Assembly (NCBI GenBank): GCA_004297465.1
Contig: SCUB01000023.1
Coordinates: 124,001-188,000, forward strand
Length of the DNA: 64,000 nt
From: Xanthobacteraceae bacterium
GTDB taxonomy: Bacteria; Pseudomonadota; Alphaproteobacteria; Rhizobiales; Xanthobacteraceae
Direction: 5' to 3'
Part shown: positions 1 through 8,120 of the stretch, one piece after another
Layout of the letters: the number at the start of each line of letters is the position of its first letter
How positions within the stretch are numbered: position 1 is the first letter of the stretch
Made by a program: the position numbers and the translations under genes
The notes under the pieces: generated by a model
The model's database searches: none
Told to the model about the DNA's origin: nothing
Seen by the model: the letters and a program-made list of their open reading frames with translations, nothing else

Positions 1-689
1 CGGCCGGTGAACACGCGGCCGTCGGCGACGCGCTCAAGGGTGGCGTCGTCCATGGCGCGGCGCGCCTGCACCAGGCCGCGGAACCAGGCATAGGAATCCT
101 TCACCAGCGCCTCGATGGCGGCGCGCGCCTCCGGGCTGGTCGGTTCATAGCCGTTGGGCGCGGCCTTGAGCGGCGACGACTTGACCTCCTCGATCTTGAC
201 GCCGACGGTTTTCAGGAGCTCGCCGAAATTCGGGTACTGGAACAGCACGCCGATCGAGCCGACCAGCGCCGATTGCTGCGCCACGATGCGGTCGGCCGGC
301 AGCGCCGCGATATAGCCGCCCGAGGCGGCAAGGCCCTCGACCACCGCCACCACCGGCTTCTTCGCCTGCAGCCGGGCCAGCGCGTCATAGAGCTGCTCGG
401 CGCCCGCCGTGGTGCCGCCCGGCGAGTTGATATGGAGGATCACCGCCGGCGCCGACGACCTGCCCAGGCGATCGAGCGCCTCGACGCGGTCCTGGTCGGT
501 GCGGATCAGGCCGGTGATCTTGATGCGCGCGACGGCCTGGCCCGTCACCACGCCGCGACCGGAAGGCGTCACCACCGCCACCAGCGCGGCCAGCGCGGCG
601 ATGGCGATACCCACGGCGGCGACGCGCCAGAACGTCAGCTTGCGCCGCAGGCGGCGGCGGTCAACGATCACATCGGCTTCGAGCGACAT
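1..689 (-). CDS. sppA: Signal peptide peptidase SppA, S49 family (C-terminus cut by window edge)
   Basis: Membrane-anchored serine protease that degrades signal peptides left in the membrane. About 229 N-terminal residues are present; the C-terminus lies beyond base 1. A basic N-terminus (residues 11-17) is followed by a membrane segment at about 20-41. Then comes the S49 core: the NSPGG turn at 88-92, the nucleophile Ser123 in AASGGY, and a downstream SSPLK whose Lys fits the Ser/Lys dyad of the short SppA form. The start ATG ends at base 689. It lies downstream of rpsA on the same strand, separated by a strong hairpin terminator, so it probably has its own promoter. Confidence 0.9.
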   Translation of the reverse strand, partial: MSLEADVIVDRRRLRRKLTFWRVAAVGIAIAALAALVAVVTPSGRGVVTGQAVARIKITGLIRTDQDRVEALDRLGRSSAPAVILHINSPGGTTAGAEQLYDALARLQAKKPVVAVVEGLAASGGYIAALPADRIVAQQSALVGSIGVLFQYPNFGELLKTVGVKIEEVKSSPLKAAPNGYEPTSPEARAAIEALVKDSYAWFRGLVQARRAMDDATLERVADGRVFTG

Positions 690-773
690 GGCTTTGCCTC
701 TTGGATCAGTAATCCGGCAACAGATCAGCACAGGCGGACCGATCGGTAAACGGCAGAAGCGCCGCGCGGGGCG

Positions 774-812
774 CAAAAAAAGCCCCGGCGCTGGCCAGCA
801 CCGGGGCTTTTC
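774..812 (-). terminator. Rho-independent terminator after rpsA
   Basis: An 8-bp G/C-rich stem (781-788 with 801-808) closes a 12-base loop. Read on the minus strand it is followed by seven T residues, as expected for termination of rpsA before sppA. The other flank is also T-rich (TTTTCTTTT), so it could act in both directions. Confidence 0.85.
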
Positions 813-914
813 TTTTGAGACGCGGCAACGGGTGGCGGTCAGGCGTCAGGAAACCGCGCGCAATCGACTAAATTTGCGCATGTTTCCATTGCACAATCGG
901 TCCCGTCCCTCGCG

Positions 915-2624
915 TTACTCCTTCTTCTCGCCGGCGCGCTGCTTGAGCGCGGTGCCGAGAATGTCGCCCAGCGTCGCGCCGGAATCCGACGAGCCGTACT
1001 GCGCGATGGCTTCCTTCTCCTCGGCGACTTCCAGCGCCTTGATCGACACCTGCACCTTGCGGGCTTTCTTGTCGAACTGGATGACGCGGGCATCGACCTT
1101 CTCGCCGACCGCGAAGCGTTCGGAGCGCTGCTCGGAACGTTCGCGCGCCAGCTCCGAGCGCTTGATGAAGGTGGTGAAGTCGGTGCCGGCGATTTTCACG
1201 TCGATGCCGCCTTCCTTGACCTCGATGATCTCGCAGGTCACCACCGCGCCCTTCTTGACGTCGCCCGGCTCGGCGAAGGGGTCGCCTTCGAGCTGCTTGA
1301 TGCCCAGCGAGATGCGCTCCTTCTCGACATCCACGTCGAGCACCACGGCCTTGACCATGTCGCCCTTCTTGTAGTTGTCGATGGCCTGCTCGCCCGGCAG
1401 CTTCCAGTCGAGGTCGGAGAGATGGACCATGCCGTCCACCTCGCCGTCGAGGCCGAGGAACAGGCCGAACTCGGTCTTGTTCTTGACCTCGCCTTCCACG
1501 GTCGAGCCGACCGGATGCTTCTCGACGAACATCTCCCACGGATTGCGCATGGTCTGCTTGAGGCCGAGCGAGATGCGGCGCTTGACCGGATCGACCTCGA
1601 GCACCTGCACCTCGACTTCCTGCGAGGTGGAGACGATCTTGCCGGGGTGCATGTTCTTCTTGGTCCACGACATCTCGGAGACGTGGATCAGGCCCTCGAT
1701 GCCCGGCTCGAGCTCGACGAACGCGCCGTAGTCGGTGATGTTGGTGACGCGGCCCTTGAAGCGGGCGCTGACCGGATACTTGGCGTCGATGCCCTGCCAC
1801 GGATCGTCGAGCAGCTGCTTCATGCCCAGCGAGATGCGGTGCGTCTCGTGGTTGACCTTGATGATCTTGACCTTGACGGTCTGGCCGATGGTCAGCACCT
1901 CGGTCGGATGATTGACACGGCGCCACGCGATGTCGGTGACGTGCAGCAGGCCGTCGATGCCGCCGAGGTCGACGAACGCACCATAATCGGTGATGTTCTT
2001 GACCATGCCGTCGATCACCTGGCCCTCTTCGAGATTCTGCACCAGTTCCTGGCGCTGCTCGGCGCGGGTCTCTTCCAGCACGGTGCGGCGCGACACCACG
2101 ATGTTGCCGCGGCGGCGATCCATCTTGAGGATCTGGAACGGCTGGTTGTTGTTCATCAGCGGGCCGACGTCGCGGATCGGACGGATGTCGACCTGGCTGC
2201 GCGGCAGGAACGCCACCGCGCCGTCGAGATCGACGGTGAAGCCGCCCTTGACCTGGTTGAAGATGACGCCCTGCACCTTCTCGTTGTTCTGGAACGCCTT
2301 CTCCAGCTTGCCCCAGCTTTCCTCGCGGCGCGCCTTGTCGCGCGACAGCACGGCCTCGCCGAGCGCATTCTCGATGCGGTCGAGGAACACCTCGACGGTG
2401 TCGCCGACCTTGATCTCGTTCTGGCGGCCGGGTCCGGCGAATTCGCGCAAGGCGACGCGGCCCTCGGTCTTGAGGCCGACATCGATGACGGCGACATCCT
2501 TCTCGATGCCGACGACGATGCCCTTGACCACCGAGCCTTCGGCAAGGGAGCCGTGGCCGAATGATTCATCGAGCATCGCGGCGAAATCTTCGCGGGTCGG
2601 GTTGGCGGGGGAAGCAGTAGCCAT
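915..2624 (-). CDS. rpsA: 30S ribosomal protein S1
   Basis: Large RNA-binding ribosomal protein that brings structured mRNAs to the 30S subunit. The 569-residue product is close to the usual length and contains repeated S1 (OB-fold) domains. The central repeats carry the signature DYGAFVDLGGIDGLLHV and the related DYGAFVELEPGIEGLIHV; two N-terminal domains are more diverged. The ATG ending at 2624 has an AGGAG six bases upstream. An in-frame start 18 codons further upstream gives a tail unlike S1 and was not used. cmk and aroA follow upstream on the same strand, the conserved aroA-cmk-rpsA order. The leader holds a perfect 10-bp hairpin (2687-2713). Confidence 0.97.
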   Translation of the reverse strand: MATASPANPTREDFAAMLDESFGHGSLAEGSVVKGIVVGIEKDVAVIDVGLKTEGRVALREFAGPGRQNEIKVGDTVEVFLDRIENALGEAVLSRDKARREESWGKLEKAFQNNEKVQGVIFNQVKGGFTVDLDGAVAFLPRSQVDIRPIRDVGPLMNNNQPFQILKMDRRRGNIVVSRRTVLEETRAEQRQELVQNLEEGQVIDGMVKNITDYGAFVDLGGIDGLLHVTDIAWRRVNHPTEVLTIGQTVKVKIIKVNHETHRISLGMKQLLDDPWQGIDAKYPVSARFKGRVTNITDYGAFVELEPGIEGLIHVSEMSWTKKNMHPGKIVSTSQEVEVQVLEVDPVKRRISLGLKQTMRNPWEMFVEKHPVGSTVEGEVKNKTEFGLFLGLDGEVDGMVHLSDLDWKLPGEQAIDNYKKGDMVKAVVLDVDVEKERISLGIKQLEGDPFAEPGDVKKGAVVTCEIIEVKEGGIDVKIAGTDFTTFIKRSELARERSEQRSERFAVGEKVDARVIQFDKKARKVQVSIKALEVAEEKEAIAQYGSSDSGATLGDILGTALKQRAGEKKE

Positions 2625-2686
2625 GAAATCTCCTGGTAACGCGTAGGACGGCCGGCGGGGGTTGAAAGAACGTTCCATCCGCCAAG

Positions 2687-2713
2687 GGCCGGAAGCCCCA
2701 CGAGCTTCCGGCC
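2687..2713 (-). promoter_or_regulatory. Stem-loop in the rpsA leader region
   Basis: A perfect 10-bp inverted repeat (GGCCGGAAGC with GCTTCCGGCC) around a 7-base loop lies 63-89 bases upstream of the rpsA start. No T-run follows on the minus strand, so it does not look like a terminator for cmk. S1 autoregulates through structured leaders in enterobacteria; a similar role here is only inference. It could also be a dispersed palindrome. Confidence 0.4.
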
Positions 2714-2861
2714 TACCGTGGAGCGGCGATGAAGCCGCAGGAACACGGGCCGGCGCATAATCTTGGCGCGAAATGGAACGGTGCGATTGGTACTGTTGAA
2801 TTTGCGGTCCGGCGCCTGACGAGACGGGGGGCGGGCTGATCCTCCGATGACGGAAAACGGC

Positions 2862-3500
2862 TTAACCCCGCTTCCGGCCCGCCCGGACGGCCTCGACGAT
2901 TGCGATGGCGGCCTGGACGGCGCCTTCTATATCCAAGTCCGAGGTATCCAGCAAGTGCGCATCCGGGGCGGATTTGAGGGGGGCGGCGGCGCGGCCGCGG
3001 TCGCGCTCGTCGCGCCGCAGGATATCGGCCAGCACGGCGGCCTCGTCGACCGTCTCGCCGCGGCCGGCGAGTTCCAGCGCGCGGCGGCGGGCGCGCTCCT
3101 CGGGCCGCGCCACGACAAAAATCTTCACCTCGGCGTCGGGACAGACCACCGTGCCGATGTCGCGGCCGTCGAGCACGGCGCCGGGCGGCTCATGGGCGAA
3201 GCTCCGCTGGAACGTCAGCAGCGCGGCGCGCACCGCGGGATGGACCGACACCACCGAGGCGGCCTCGCCGACCCGCTGGCTTTTCAGCGCCGGGTCGCCA
3301 AACGCGCCGGGATCGAGCGCCTCGGCGGCGGCGTGCGCCCTTGCCTCGTCGGTGAGCGGATGGCCGGCGTCGAGCATCGCCTTGGCGACCGCGCGGTAGA
3401 TCAGGCCAGTGTCGAGATGGCGGAAGCCGTAATGGGCGGCGACGCGTTTTCCCAGCGTGCCCTTGCCGGAGGCGGCCGGTCCGTCGATGGCGATGATCAT
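2862..3500 (-). CDS. cmk: Cytidylate (CMP/dCMP) kinase
   Basis: Phosphorylates CMP and dCMP with ATP in pyrimidine nucleotide salvage and synthesis. The 212-residue protein has the P-loop GPAASGKGT at residues 7-15, the HLDTGLIYR acceptor-site motif and [10 protein letters not shown], all typical of bacterial Cmk. A lid-like stretch rich in Arg (RRDERDRGR) follows. The ATG at 3498-3500 overlaps the aroA stop as ATGA, so translation is probably coupled to aroA. rpsA lies downstream after 237 bases. Confidence 0.96.
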   Translation of the reverse strand: MIIAIDGPAASGKGTLGKRVAAHYGFRHLDTGLIYRAVAKAMLDAGHPLTDEARAHAAAEALDPGAFGDPALKSQRVGEAASVVSVHPAVRAALLTFQRSFAHEPPGAVLDGRDIGTVVCPDAEVKIFVVARPEERARRRALELAGRGETVDEAAVLADILRRDERDRGRAAAPLKSAPDAHLLDTSDLDIEGAVQAAIAIVEAVRAGRKRG

Positions 3501-4834
3501 GACAGCTCCGCCCCGAGGCCCCGCATCATCGGCACGAAATCGGGAAAGCTGGTGGCGATGAAGCTGGTGTCGTCGACGCCGACCGGGCGCTGGCTGGCGA
3601 GGCCCATGACCAGCGCCGACATGGCGAGGCGATGGTCCATGTGGGTCTCCACGATGCCGCCGCCGGGGACAATGCCCTTGCCGTGCACGATCAGGTCGTC
3701 GCCGGAAATCCCGACCTCGACGCCGTTGGCGCTGAGCATCGCGGCCGTTGCGGCGAGCCGGTCGGATTCCTTGACGCGCAGTTCCTGCAGGCCGCGCATG
3801 ACGGTGGTGCCGCGCGCATAGGCCGCGGCGACCGCCAGCACGATGTATTCGTCGATCATCGCCGGCGCGCGCTCGGGCGGCACCTCGACGCCGGTGAGGT
3901 GCGAGGCGCGGACGCGGAACTCGGCCATCGGCTCGCCGGCGTCGCCGCGGCTGCCGGTCTCGCGAATGTCGGCGCCCATCTCGCGCAAGGTCGTGAACAG
4001 GCCGGTGCGCAAGGGGTTGGTCATGACGTCGGCGAGCGTGATGTCGGAGCCGGGCACGATCAGCGCGGCGACGAGCGGGAACGCCGCCGAGGACGGATCG
4101 GCCGGCACCGCGACCGGCGCGCCGCAAAGTTCGGGCTGGCCGGTCAGCGAGATCCTGCGGCCATGGGCGCCTTCGGCCTCGATCGTGATGTCGGCGCCGA
4201 AATGCCTGAGCATCAGTTCGGTATGGTCGCGGCTCGCCTCGGCCTCGATCACGGTGGTGACGCCCGGCGCGGCGAGGCCCGCGAGCAGCGCCGCCGACTT
4301 GATCTGCGCCGACGCCACCGGCGTGCGATAGACGATCGGCATGGGATCGCGCGCGCCCTCTAACGTGAGCGGCAGCCGCCCGCCCTCGGCGGCCGCGCGC
4401 ACCCTGGCGCCGATCTTCTCCAGCGGGTCGACGATGCGGCGCATCGGCCGCTTGCGCAACGACGCGTCGCCGTCGAATGTCGCCGTGATCGGGCAGCCCG
4501 CCACCGCCCCCATCACCAGGCGGCAGCCGGTGCCGGAATTGCCGAAATCGAGCGCGCCGGCGGGCTCCGCGAGGCCCCCGACGCCGACGCCGCGCACGCT
4601 CCACGCGCCCGGCCCGGTGCGCTCCACGGCGGCGCCGAGCGCGCGCATGGCTTTTGCGGTGTTGAGCACGTCCTCGCCTTCCAGGAGACCGTCGATGCGG
4701 GTCTCGCCCACCGCGAGCGCGCCGATGATCAAGGCGCGGTGCGACATGGATTTGTCGCCGGGCACCCGGACCCGCCCCTTGAGGGCGGAGCCGGCGCGGG
4801 CGCTCAGCGGCTTGAGGGCGGAGCAAGAGGTCAT
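3497..4834 (-). CDS. aroA: 3-phosphoshikimate 1-carboxyvinyltransferase (EPSP synthase), class II
   Basis: Shikimate-pathway enzyme condensing shikimate-3-phosphate and phosphoenolpyruvate to EPSP; the target of glyphosate. 445 residues. PGDKSMSHR (25-33), [11 protein letters not shown] (49-59) and ELRVKESDR match the class II branch that includes the Agrobacterium CP4 enzyme. The inhibitor-contact loop reads [10 protein letters not shown] (97-106). By motif alignment Gly101 stands where CP4 has Ala100, the residue linked to glyphosate tolerance, so this enzyme is predicted to be more sensitive. The stop overlaps the cmk start. The gene opens the aroA-cmk-rpsA run and is divergent from the TIGR02300 gene. 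Confidence 0.96.
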   Translation of the reverse strand: MTSCSALKPLSARAGSALKGRVRVPGDKSMSHRALIIGALAVGETRIDGLLEGEDVLNTAKAMRALGAAVERTGPGAWSVRGVGVGGLAEPAGALDFGNSGTGCRLVMGAVAGCPITATFDGDASLRKRPMRRIVDPLEKIGARVRAAAEGGRLPLTLEGARDPMPIVYRTPVASAQIKSAALLAGLAAPGVTTVIEAEASRDHTELMLRHFGADITIEAEGAHGRRISLTGQPELCGAPVAVPADPSSAAFPLVAALIVPGSDITLADVMTNPLRTGLFTTLREMGADIRETGSRGDAGEPMAEFRVRASHLTGVEVPPERAPAMIDEYIVLAVAAAYARGTTVMRGLQELRVKESDRLAATAAMLSANGVEVGISGDDLIVHGKGIVPGGGIVETHMDHRLAMSALVMGLASQRPVGVDDTSFIATSFPDFVPMMRGLGAELS

Positions 4835-4986
4835 GCGATCGATCCTTCGTGACCGGGGGTCGTATCATGCCCCGGCCCCGGCCCGCCACCCTGTCCCCGA
4901 AAAGCGGCTATTGACAGCGGCGCTTCAACCGACCAAGTGAATGCGCCCTGAAGCACCGTTTTTCCGAAATCCCGCTAGGAGCGACC

Positions 4987-5394
4987 GTGGCAAAACCCGA
5001 GCTCGGAACCAAGCGCCTTTGCGGCGGCTGTGGCGCCAAATTCTACGATCTCACCCACACCCCGATCGTCTGCCCGAAATGCGGCACCATCTACGAGATC
5101 GCACCCGCGACGCGGCCGCGCGGCGGCGATACGGCCAAGGCCGGTCCGGCTGGCGTTGCCGAGGAGGCGGCCCCGGTCGCCGCCGATGCCGAATTCGTCT
5201 CGCTGGAGGAAGCCGACGCCGAAGCCAAGGGCGGCAAGGTGTCCACCACGACGAAGGAATCCGAGGACGACATCGAGATCGACGAGACCCTGGGCGACGA
5301 TGACGACGATTCGACCTTCATCGCCGAGGAGGAAGAGAGCGAGGACGACGTGACCGACATCATCGGCGATGTCGGCGATGACGATGAGACTTGA
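4987..5394 (+). CDS. TIGR02300 family zinc-ribbon protein with acidic tail
   Basis: Small alphaproteobacterial protein of unknown function, 135 residues. The N-terminus is a zinc ribbon: Cys12, Cys15, Cys29 and Cys32 in LCGGCGAKFYDL and PIVCPKCG, the signature of TIGR02300. The C-terminal half (from about residue 85) is strongly acidic, with runs of Asp and Glu, and is probably disordered. The start is GTG at 4987 behind CTAGGAG. It is divergent from aroA, and tRNA-Ala follows 180 bases downstream. A 6-bp hairpin just after the stop lacks a T-run. The biochemical role cannot be told from the sequence. Confidence 0.9.
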   Translation: MAKPELGTKRLCGGCGAKFYDLTHTPIVCPKCGTIYEIAPATRPRGGDTAKAGPAGVAEEAAPVAADAEFVSLEEADAEAKGGKVSTTTKESEDDIEIDETLGDDDDDSTFIAEEEESEDDVTDIIGDVGDDDET

Positions 5395-5573
5395 GATCGG
5401 TCCTGAAGTATGATTTCAGGAGCGCGCGGGGAAGAGCGCCCGGCCGCCGTTTGAGCGGAACCGGCGCGATCTCCCGGCAACCTCCACCCGGCCTTCCCAA
5501 CCCGGCCGGCGCGAGATGAGGCGGACAGGCCTTGAGAACGCTGCCGTTACGGCGTTCCAGGCGGGTGAACAGT

Positions 5574-5649
<76 letters not shown>

Positions 5650-5719
5650 TCACCCCCAGGCCTTGCTCCAGCAGCCCGGAATTCCGCCCCGGGTATCCCG
5701 ACCACGATACCGCGCGGCG

Positions 5720-5747
5720 CTTGATCGAGCAGAATTCATTCCCATAT
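5720..5747 (+). promoter_or_regulatory. Heat-shock sigma-32 (RpoH) type promoter for hsp20
   Basis: CTTGAT (5720-5725) and CCCATAT (5741-5747) are separated by 15 bases, close to the RpoH consensus CTTGAA-N(11-16)-CCCATNT. This predicts a transcription start near 5754 and a leader of about 80 bases before the hsp20 ATG at 5835. Confidence 0.65.
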
Positions 5748-5759
5748 TCGTGATTGTGA

Positions 5760-5829
5760 GGCGGCGGACGAATCGCTGCCTTATGGGATGCCGAAACAGG
5801 GTCCCGCCAAAGTCGCTTGAAGGGCTTTG
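5760..5829 (+). promoter_or_regulatory. Structured hsp20 leader, possible ROSE-like RNA thermometer
   Basis: Two hairpins can be drawn in the predicted leader: a 7-bp stem at 5760-5766/5774-5780, and a 7-bp stem CAAAGTC (5808-5814) with GGCTTTG (5823-5829). The second partly covers the only Shine-Dalgarno-like run, GAAGGG (5819-5824), ten bases before the ATG. Rhizobial small heat-shock genes are often controlled by ROSE thermometers of similar size. The conserved ROSE anti-SD sequence is not clearly present, so this is a suggestion. Confidence 0.35.
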
Positions 5830-5834
5830 AACCT

Positions 5835-6260
5835 ATGTCGCGTGTTTCAACGTTATCCAGTCCATTCCTGCTCGGCTTCGATGATATCGAGCGCACGCTC
5901 GATCGCATCGCCAAGGCTGCCGACGGCTATCCGCCCTACAACATCGAGCGCATCGCGCGCGACGGGACGGGACCGGAGCGGTTGCGGATTACGCTGGCGG
6001 TGGCGGGGTTTACCCGCGACCAGCTGGACGTAACCATCGAGGAGAAGCAACTCCTGATCCGCGGCCGCCAGCAGGACGAGACACCGCGCCAGTACCTTCA
6101 CCGCGGCATCGCCGCGCGGCAGTTCCAGCGCACCTATGTGCTGGCGGAAGGTATGGAAGTATTGGCGGCGGAGCTCAAGAACGGGCTCCTGTCGATCGAC
6201 CTGGCCCGGCCGCAGCCGGAACGGGTCGTTAAGACGATCGCTATCAATGAGCGCGAATAA
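5835..6260 (+). CDS. Small heat-shock protein, Hsp20 family
   Basis: ATP-independent holdase chaperone, 141 residues. The start ATG at 5835 gives SRVSTLSSPFLLGFDDIERT, the usual N-terminus of rhizobial class A small heat-shock proteins; an in-frame upstream TTG was not used. The alpha-crystallin domain spans roughly residues 35-130, with ITLAVAGFTRDQLDVTIEEK near its start and the A-x-L-x-N-G-L motif (AAELKNGLLSIDL) near its end. It lies downstream of a sigma-32-like promoter, and the DUF1150 gene follows 62 bases later, a common rhizobial pairing. Confidence 0.95.
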   Translation: MSRVSTLSSPFLLGFDDIERTLDRIAKAADGYPPYNIERIARDGTGPERLRITLAVAGFTRDQLDVTIEEKQLLIRGRQQDETPRQYLHRGIAARQFQRTYVLAEGMEVLAAELKNGLLSIDLARPQPERVVKTIAINERE

Positions 6261-6322
6261 TCGGGGAATGGAACGTTTGGAAGGACTCGGCCGCTTTGTT
6301 AGATAGGAAGGAGTCGAGGGCC

Positions 6323-6589
6323 ATGGCCAGAATGATGGAATTCGACAATTCACCCGCGGTGTCGCCGGAAGCGCTGGCGCATATGGGAGGCGGACGGATC
6401 GCCTATGTGAAGCAGATCCGTTCGGAGGACGTGCCGCAGCTGTTTCCGCAGGCCCCGACGCTGGAGCCGGGATTGAAGCTGTACTCCCTGCATGCGGCGG
6501 ACGGCACCCCGATCATGCTCACCGACAGCCGCGAGGCGGCGATCGCCAACGCCTGGAGCCATGAACTGGAGACGGTCAGCGTCCACTGA
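6323..6589 (+). CDS. DUF1150 family protein
   Basis: 88-residue protein of unknown function, recognised by its arrangement and sequence: SPEALAHMGGGRIAYVKQI at about 13-31 and a C-terminal half with LYSLHAADGTPIMLTDSREA. DUF1150 genes regularly sit next to Hsp20 genes in Rhizobiales, as here. The start at 6323 is preceded by GGAAGGAG; an in-frame TTG nine codons upstream was rejected because it precedes that SD. No membrane segment or signal peptide is seen. Co-expression with hsp20 is likely. Confidence 0.88.
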   Translation: MARMMEFDNSPAVSPEALAHMGGGRIAYVKQIRSEDVPQLFPQAPTLEPGLKLYSLHAADGTPIMLTDSREAAIANAWSHELETVSVH

Positions 6590-6690
6590 CGCCGGCGAGG
6601 TGCCGCGGAACCTGCTTCACCGCAAGTTGAAGCAGGATCCCGTGCGATGGGTTAAGACAGGGAAAAACGGCGTCATCGCGAAAAGCGGCT

Positions 6691-7152
6691 TCAGGCTGCG
6701 GTCGCCGACGGCAACGCCAGCACGGCGTAGATGGCCTGGGCATCACGCGAGGCGCGCAGCTTCTTGGCGATTTCCTGATCGCGCAGCAGGCGGGCGACAC
6801 GGGCCAGCGCCTTGAGATGATCGGCCCCCGCCCCTTCCGGAGCCAGCAGCAGGAACACCAGATCGACCGGCTGGCCATCCATGGCCTCGAAATCCACCGG
6901 CCGGTCGAGCCGCGCGAACAATCCGAACATGCGATCGAGCTTGGGCAGCTTGCCGTGCGGGATGGCGATGCCGTAGCCGACGGCGGTGGTGCCGAGCCGC
7001 TCGCGCTGCAACAGCACCTCGAAGATCGAGCGCTCATTGAGGCCGGTCAGCTCCGCGGCGCGCGCCGCGATCTCCTGCAGCACCTGCTTCTTGGCGTTCA
7101 CTTTCAATGAGGACAGGATCGCCTCGGGCGCGACGAGATCGGTGATCGTCAT
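6691..7152 (-). CDS. ptsN: Nitrogen-regulatory PTS protein EIIA(Ntr)
   Basis: Phospho-acceptor of the PTS-Ntr chain (PtsP-PtsO-PtsN), which regulates rather than transports. 153 residues, a PTS EIIA type 2 domain over nearly the whole length. The phosphorylated histidine is His66 in GIAIPHGKL, and the surrounding ERLGTTAVGYG and PVDLVFLLLAPEGAGADHLKAL are standard. It closes the rpoN-hpf-ptsN run, an order conserved in many proteobacteria and linked to sigma-54 control. A 271-base gap with a long hairpin separates it from hpf, so it may be transcribed in part from its own promoter. Confidence 0.96.
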   Translation of the reverse strand: MTITDLVAPEAILSSLKVNAKKQVLQEIAARAAELTGLNERSIFEVLLQRERLGTTAVGYGIAIPHGKLPKLDRMFGLFARLDRPVDFEAMDGQPVDLVFLLLAPEGAGADHLKALARVARLLRDQEIAKKLRASRDAQAIYAVLALPSATAA

Positions 7153-7381
7153 GGAGGATTCCGAGGATTGTGAAATGGTGCTCTGTCTTGCAAAAAGTTC
7201 GCCGCGACATCATCCGCGCGGCGCGCGCGCAGGCCGTCCCGTTGGCCCGGCAGCAAAGGCGGGGGACCATAGGGATCCGCCGCGCCGTCGTCAATGCCGT
7301 CCAGCGATCCGCTCCGGTGAAGAAAGGTCCTTTCGCCGTCAAGATTAAACCGCGATTCCCTCGTTGCTTTTCAGCATTATT

Positions 7382-7416
7382 CCAGGGTTGGGGCCGGAAT
7401 CCGGGCCCAACCCTGG
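7382..7416 (-). repeat. Perfect 11-bp palindrome just downstream of hpf
   Basis: CCAGGGTTGGG (7382-7392) pairs exactly with CCCAACCCTGG (7406-7416), with a further partial stem in the 13-base loop. It begins 8 bases after the hpf stop on the minus strand. No T-run follows, so it is not a classical terminator; it may protect an mRNA 3' end or be a dispersed palindrome. The rest of the 7153-7423 gap holds no supportable gene. Confidence 0.6.
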
Positions 7417-7423
7417 CCTTTCG

Positions 7424-8029
7424 TCACGTGGCGGGTGCGGCGATCGCCCCCGGATCGATCCAGCCGATATTGCCGTCGGGGCGGCGGTAGATCAGATTCA
7501 CCCGTCCGCTGCCGCCATGCTGGAACACCACCACCGGGGCACCCGAAAGATCGAGCTCCATCACCGCCTCGCTGACCGAGAAGCGCCTGAGCCGGGTGGA
7601 GGTCTCGGCGATGATGACCGGGTTGAAGGCGATCACCTCCTGTTCGTCCTCGCTGCTGGGCGCCTCGATGACATAGCTCGAGGCGTTCATCATGCCGGCG
7701 CTGTTGTCGCCGCCGGCGTTGTCGGCCTTGCGGCTGTGACGGTCCTTGAGGCGGCTCTTGTAGCGGCGCAGCCGCTTCTCGACCGTGGCGATGGCCAGAT
7801 CGGCGCTGGCATAGGCATCCGCCGCGTTGGCGTCGGCCTCCAGCGTGGTGCCGGAATCGAGATGCACCGAGCAGTCGGTGCGGAAGCCCGACTTGTCCTT
7901 GCTGATGGTGACATGTCCGGAATAGCGGCCATCGAAATATTTACTCAGGACTTCATCGATGCGCTCGCCGACGCGACCGCGCAGGGCGTCGCCGACACTG
8001 ATGCTTTTTCCCGAAACCCGAATCGTCAT
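7424..8029 (-). CDS. hpf: Ribosome hibernation promoting factor, long form
   Basis: Binds 30S subunits and drives formation of inactive 100S ribosome dimers in slow growth. 201 residues. The N-terminal S30AE domain spans about 1-105 (IRVSGKSISVGDALRGRVGE at the start). A linker rich in Asn and Ala follows, and a C-terminal dimerisation domain covers about 140-195 (EVIAFNPVIIAETSTRLRRF and AVMELDLSGAPVVVFQHGGS). Having both domains identifies the long HPF type, which makes 100S particles without RMF. It sits between rpoN and ptsN as in many proteobacteria. Confidence 0.95.
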   Translation of the reverse strand: MTIRVSGKSISVGDALRGRVGERIDEVLSKYFDGRYSGHVTISKDKSGFRTDCSVHLDSGTTLEADANAADAYASADLAIATVEKRLRRYKSRLKDRHSRKADNAGGDNSAGMMNASSYVIEAPSSEDEQEVIAFNPVIIAETSTRLRRFSVSEAVMELDLSGAPVVVFQHGGSGRVNLIYRRPDGNIGWIDPGAIAAPAT

Positions 8030-8120
8030 GTCATTCCTCGTTACGTCACTGGTGGGCAGGGTGCTGATTGTTATGGCCGAAACGGAAAGCGCGCACCGCG
8101 ACCGAAGGTAGCGGCGAGGA

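Noticed and set aside
1422-2564. Long plus-strand ORF opposite rpsA
   Set aside because: An antisense reading of the conserved S1 gene; composition is Asp/Leu/His/Arg-rich as expected of reverse-strand frames in GC-rich DNA.
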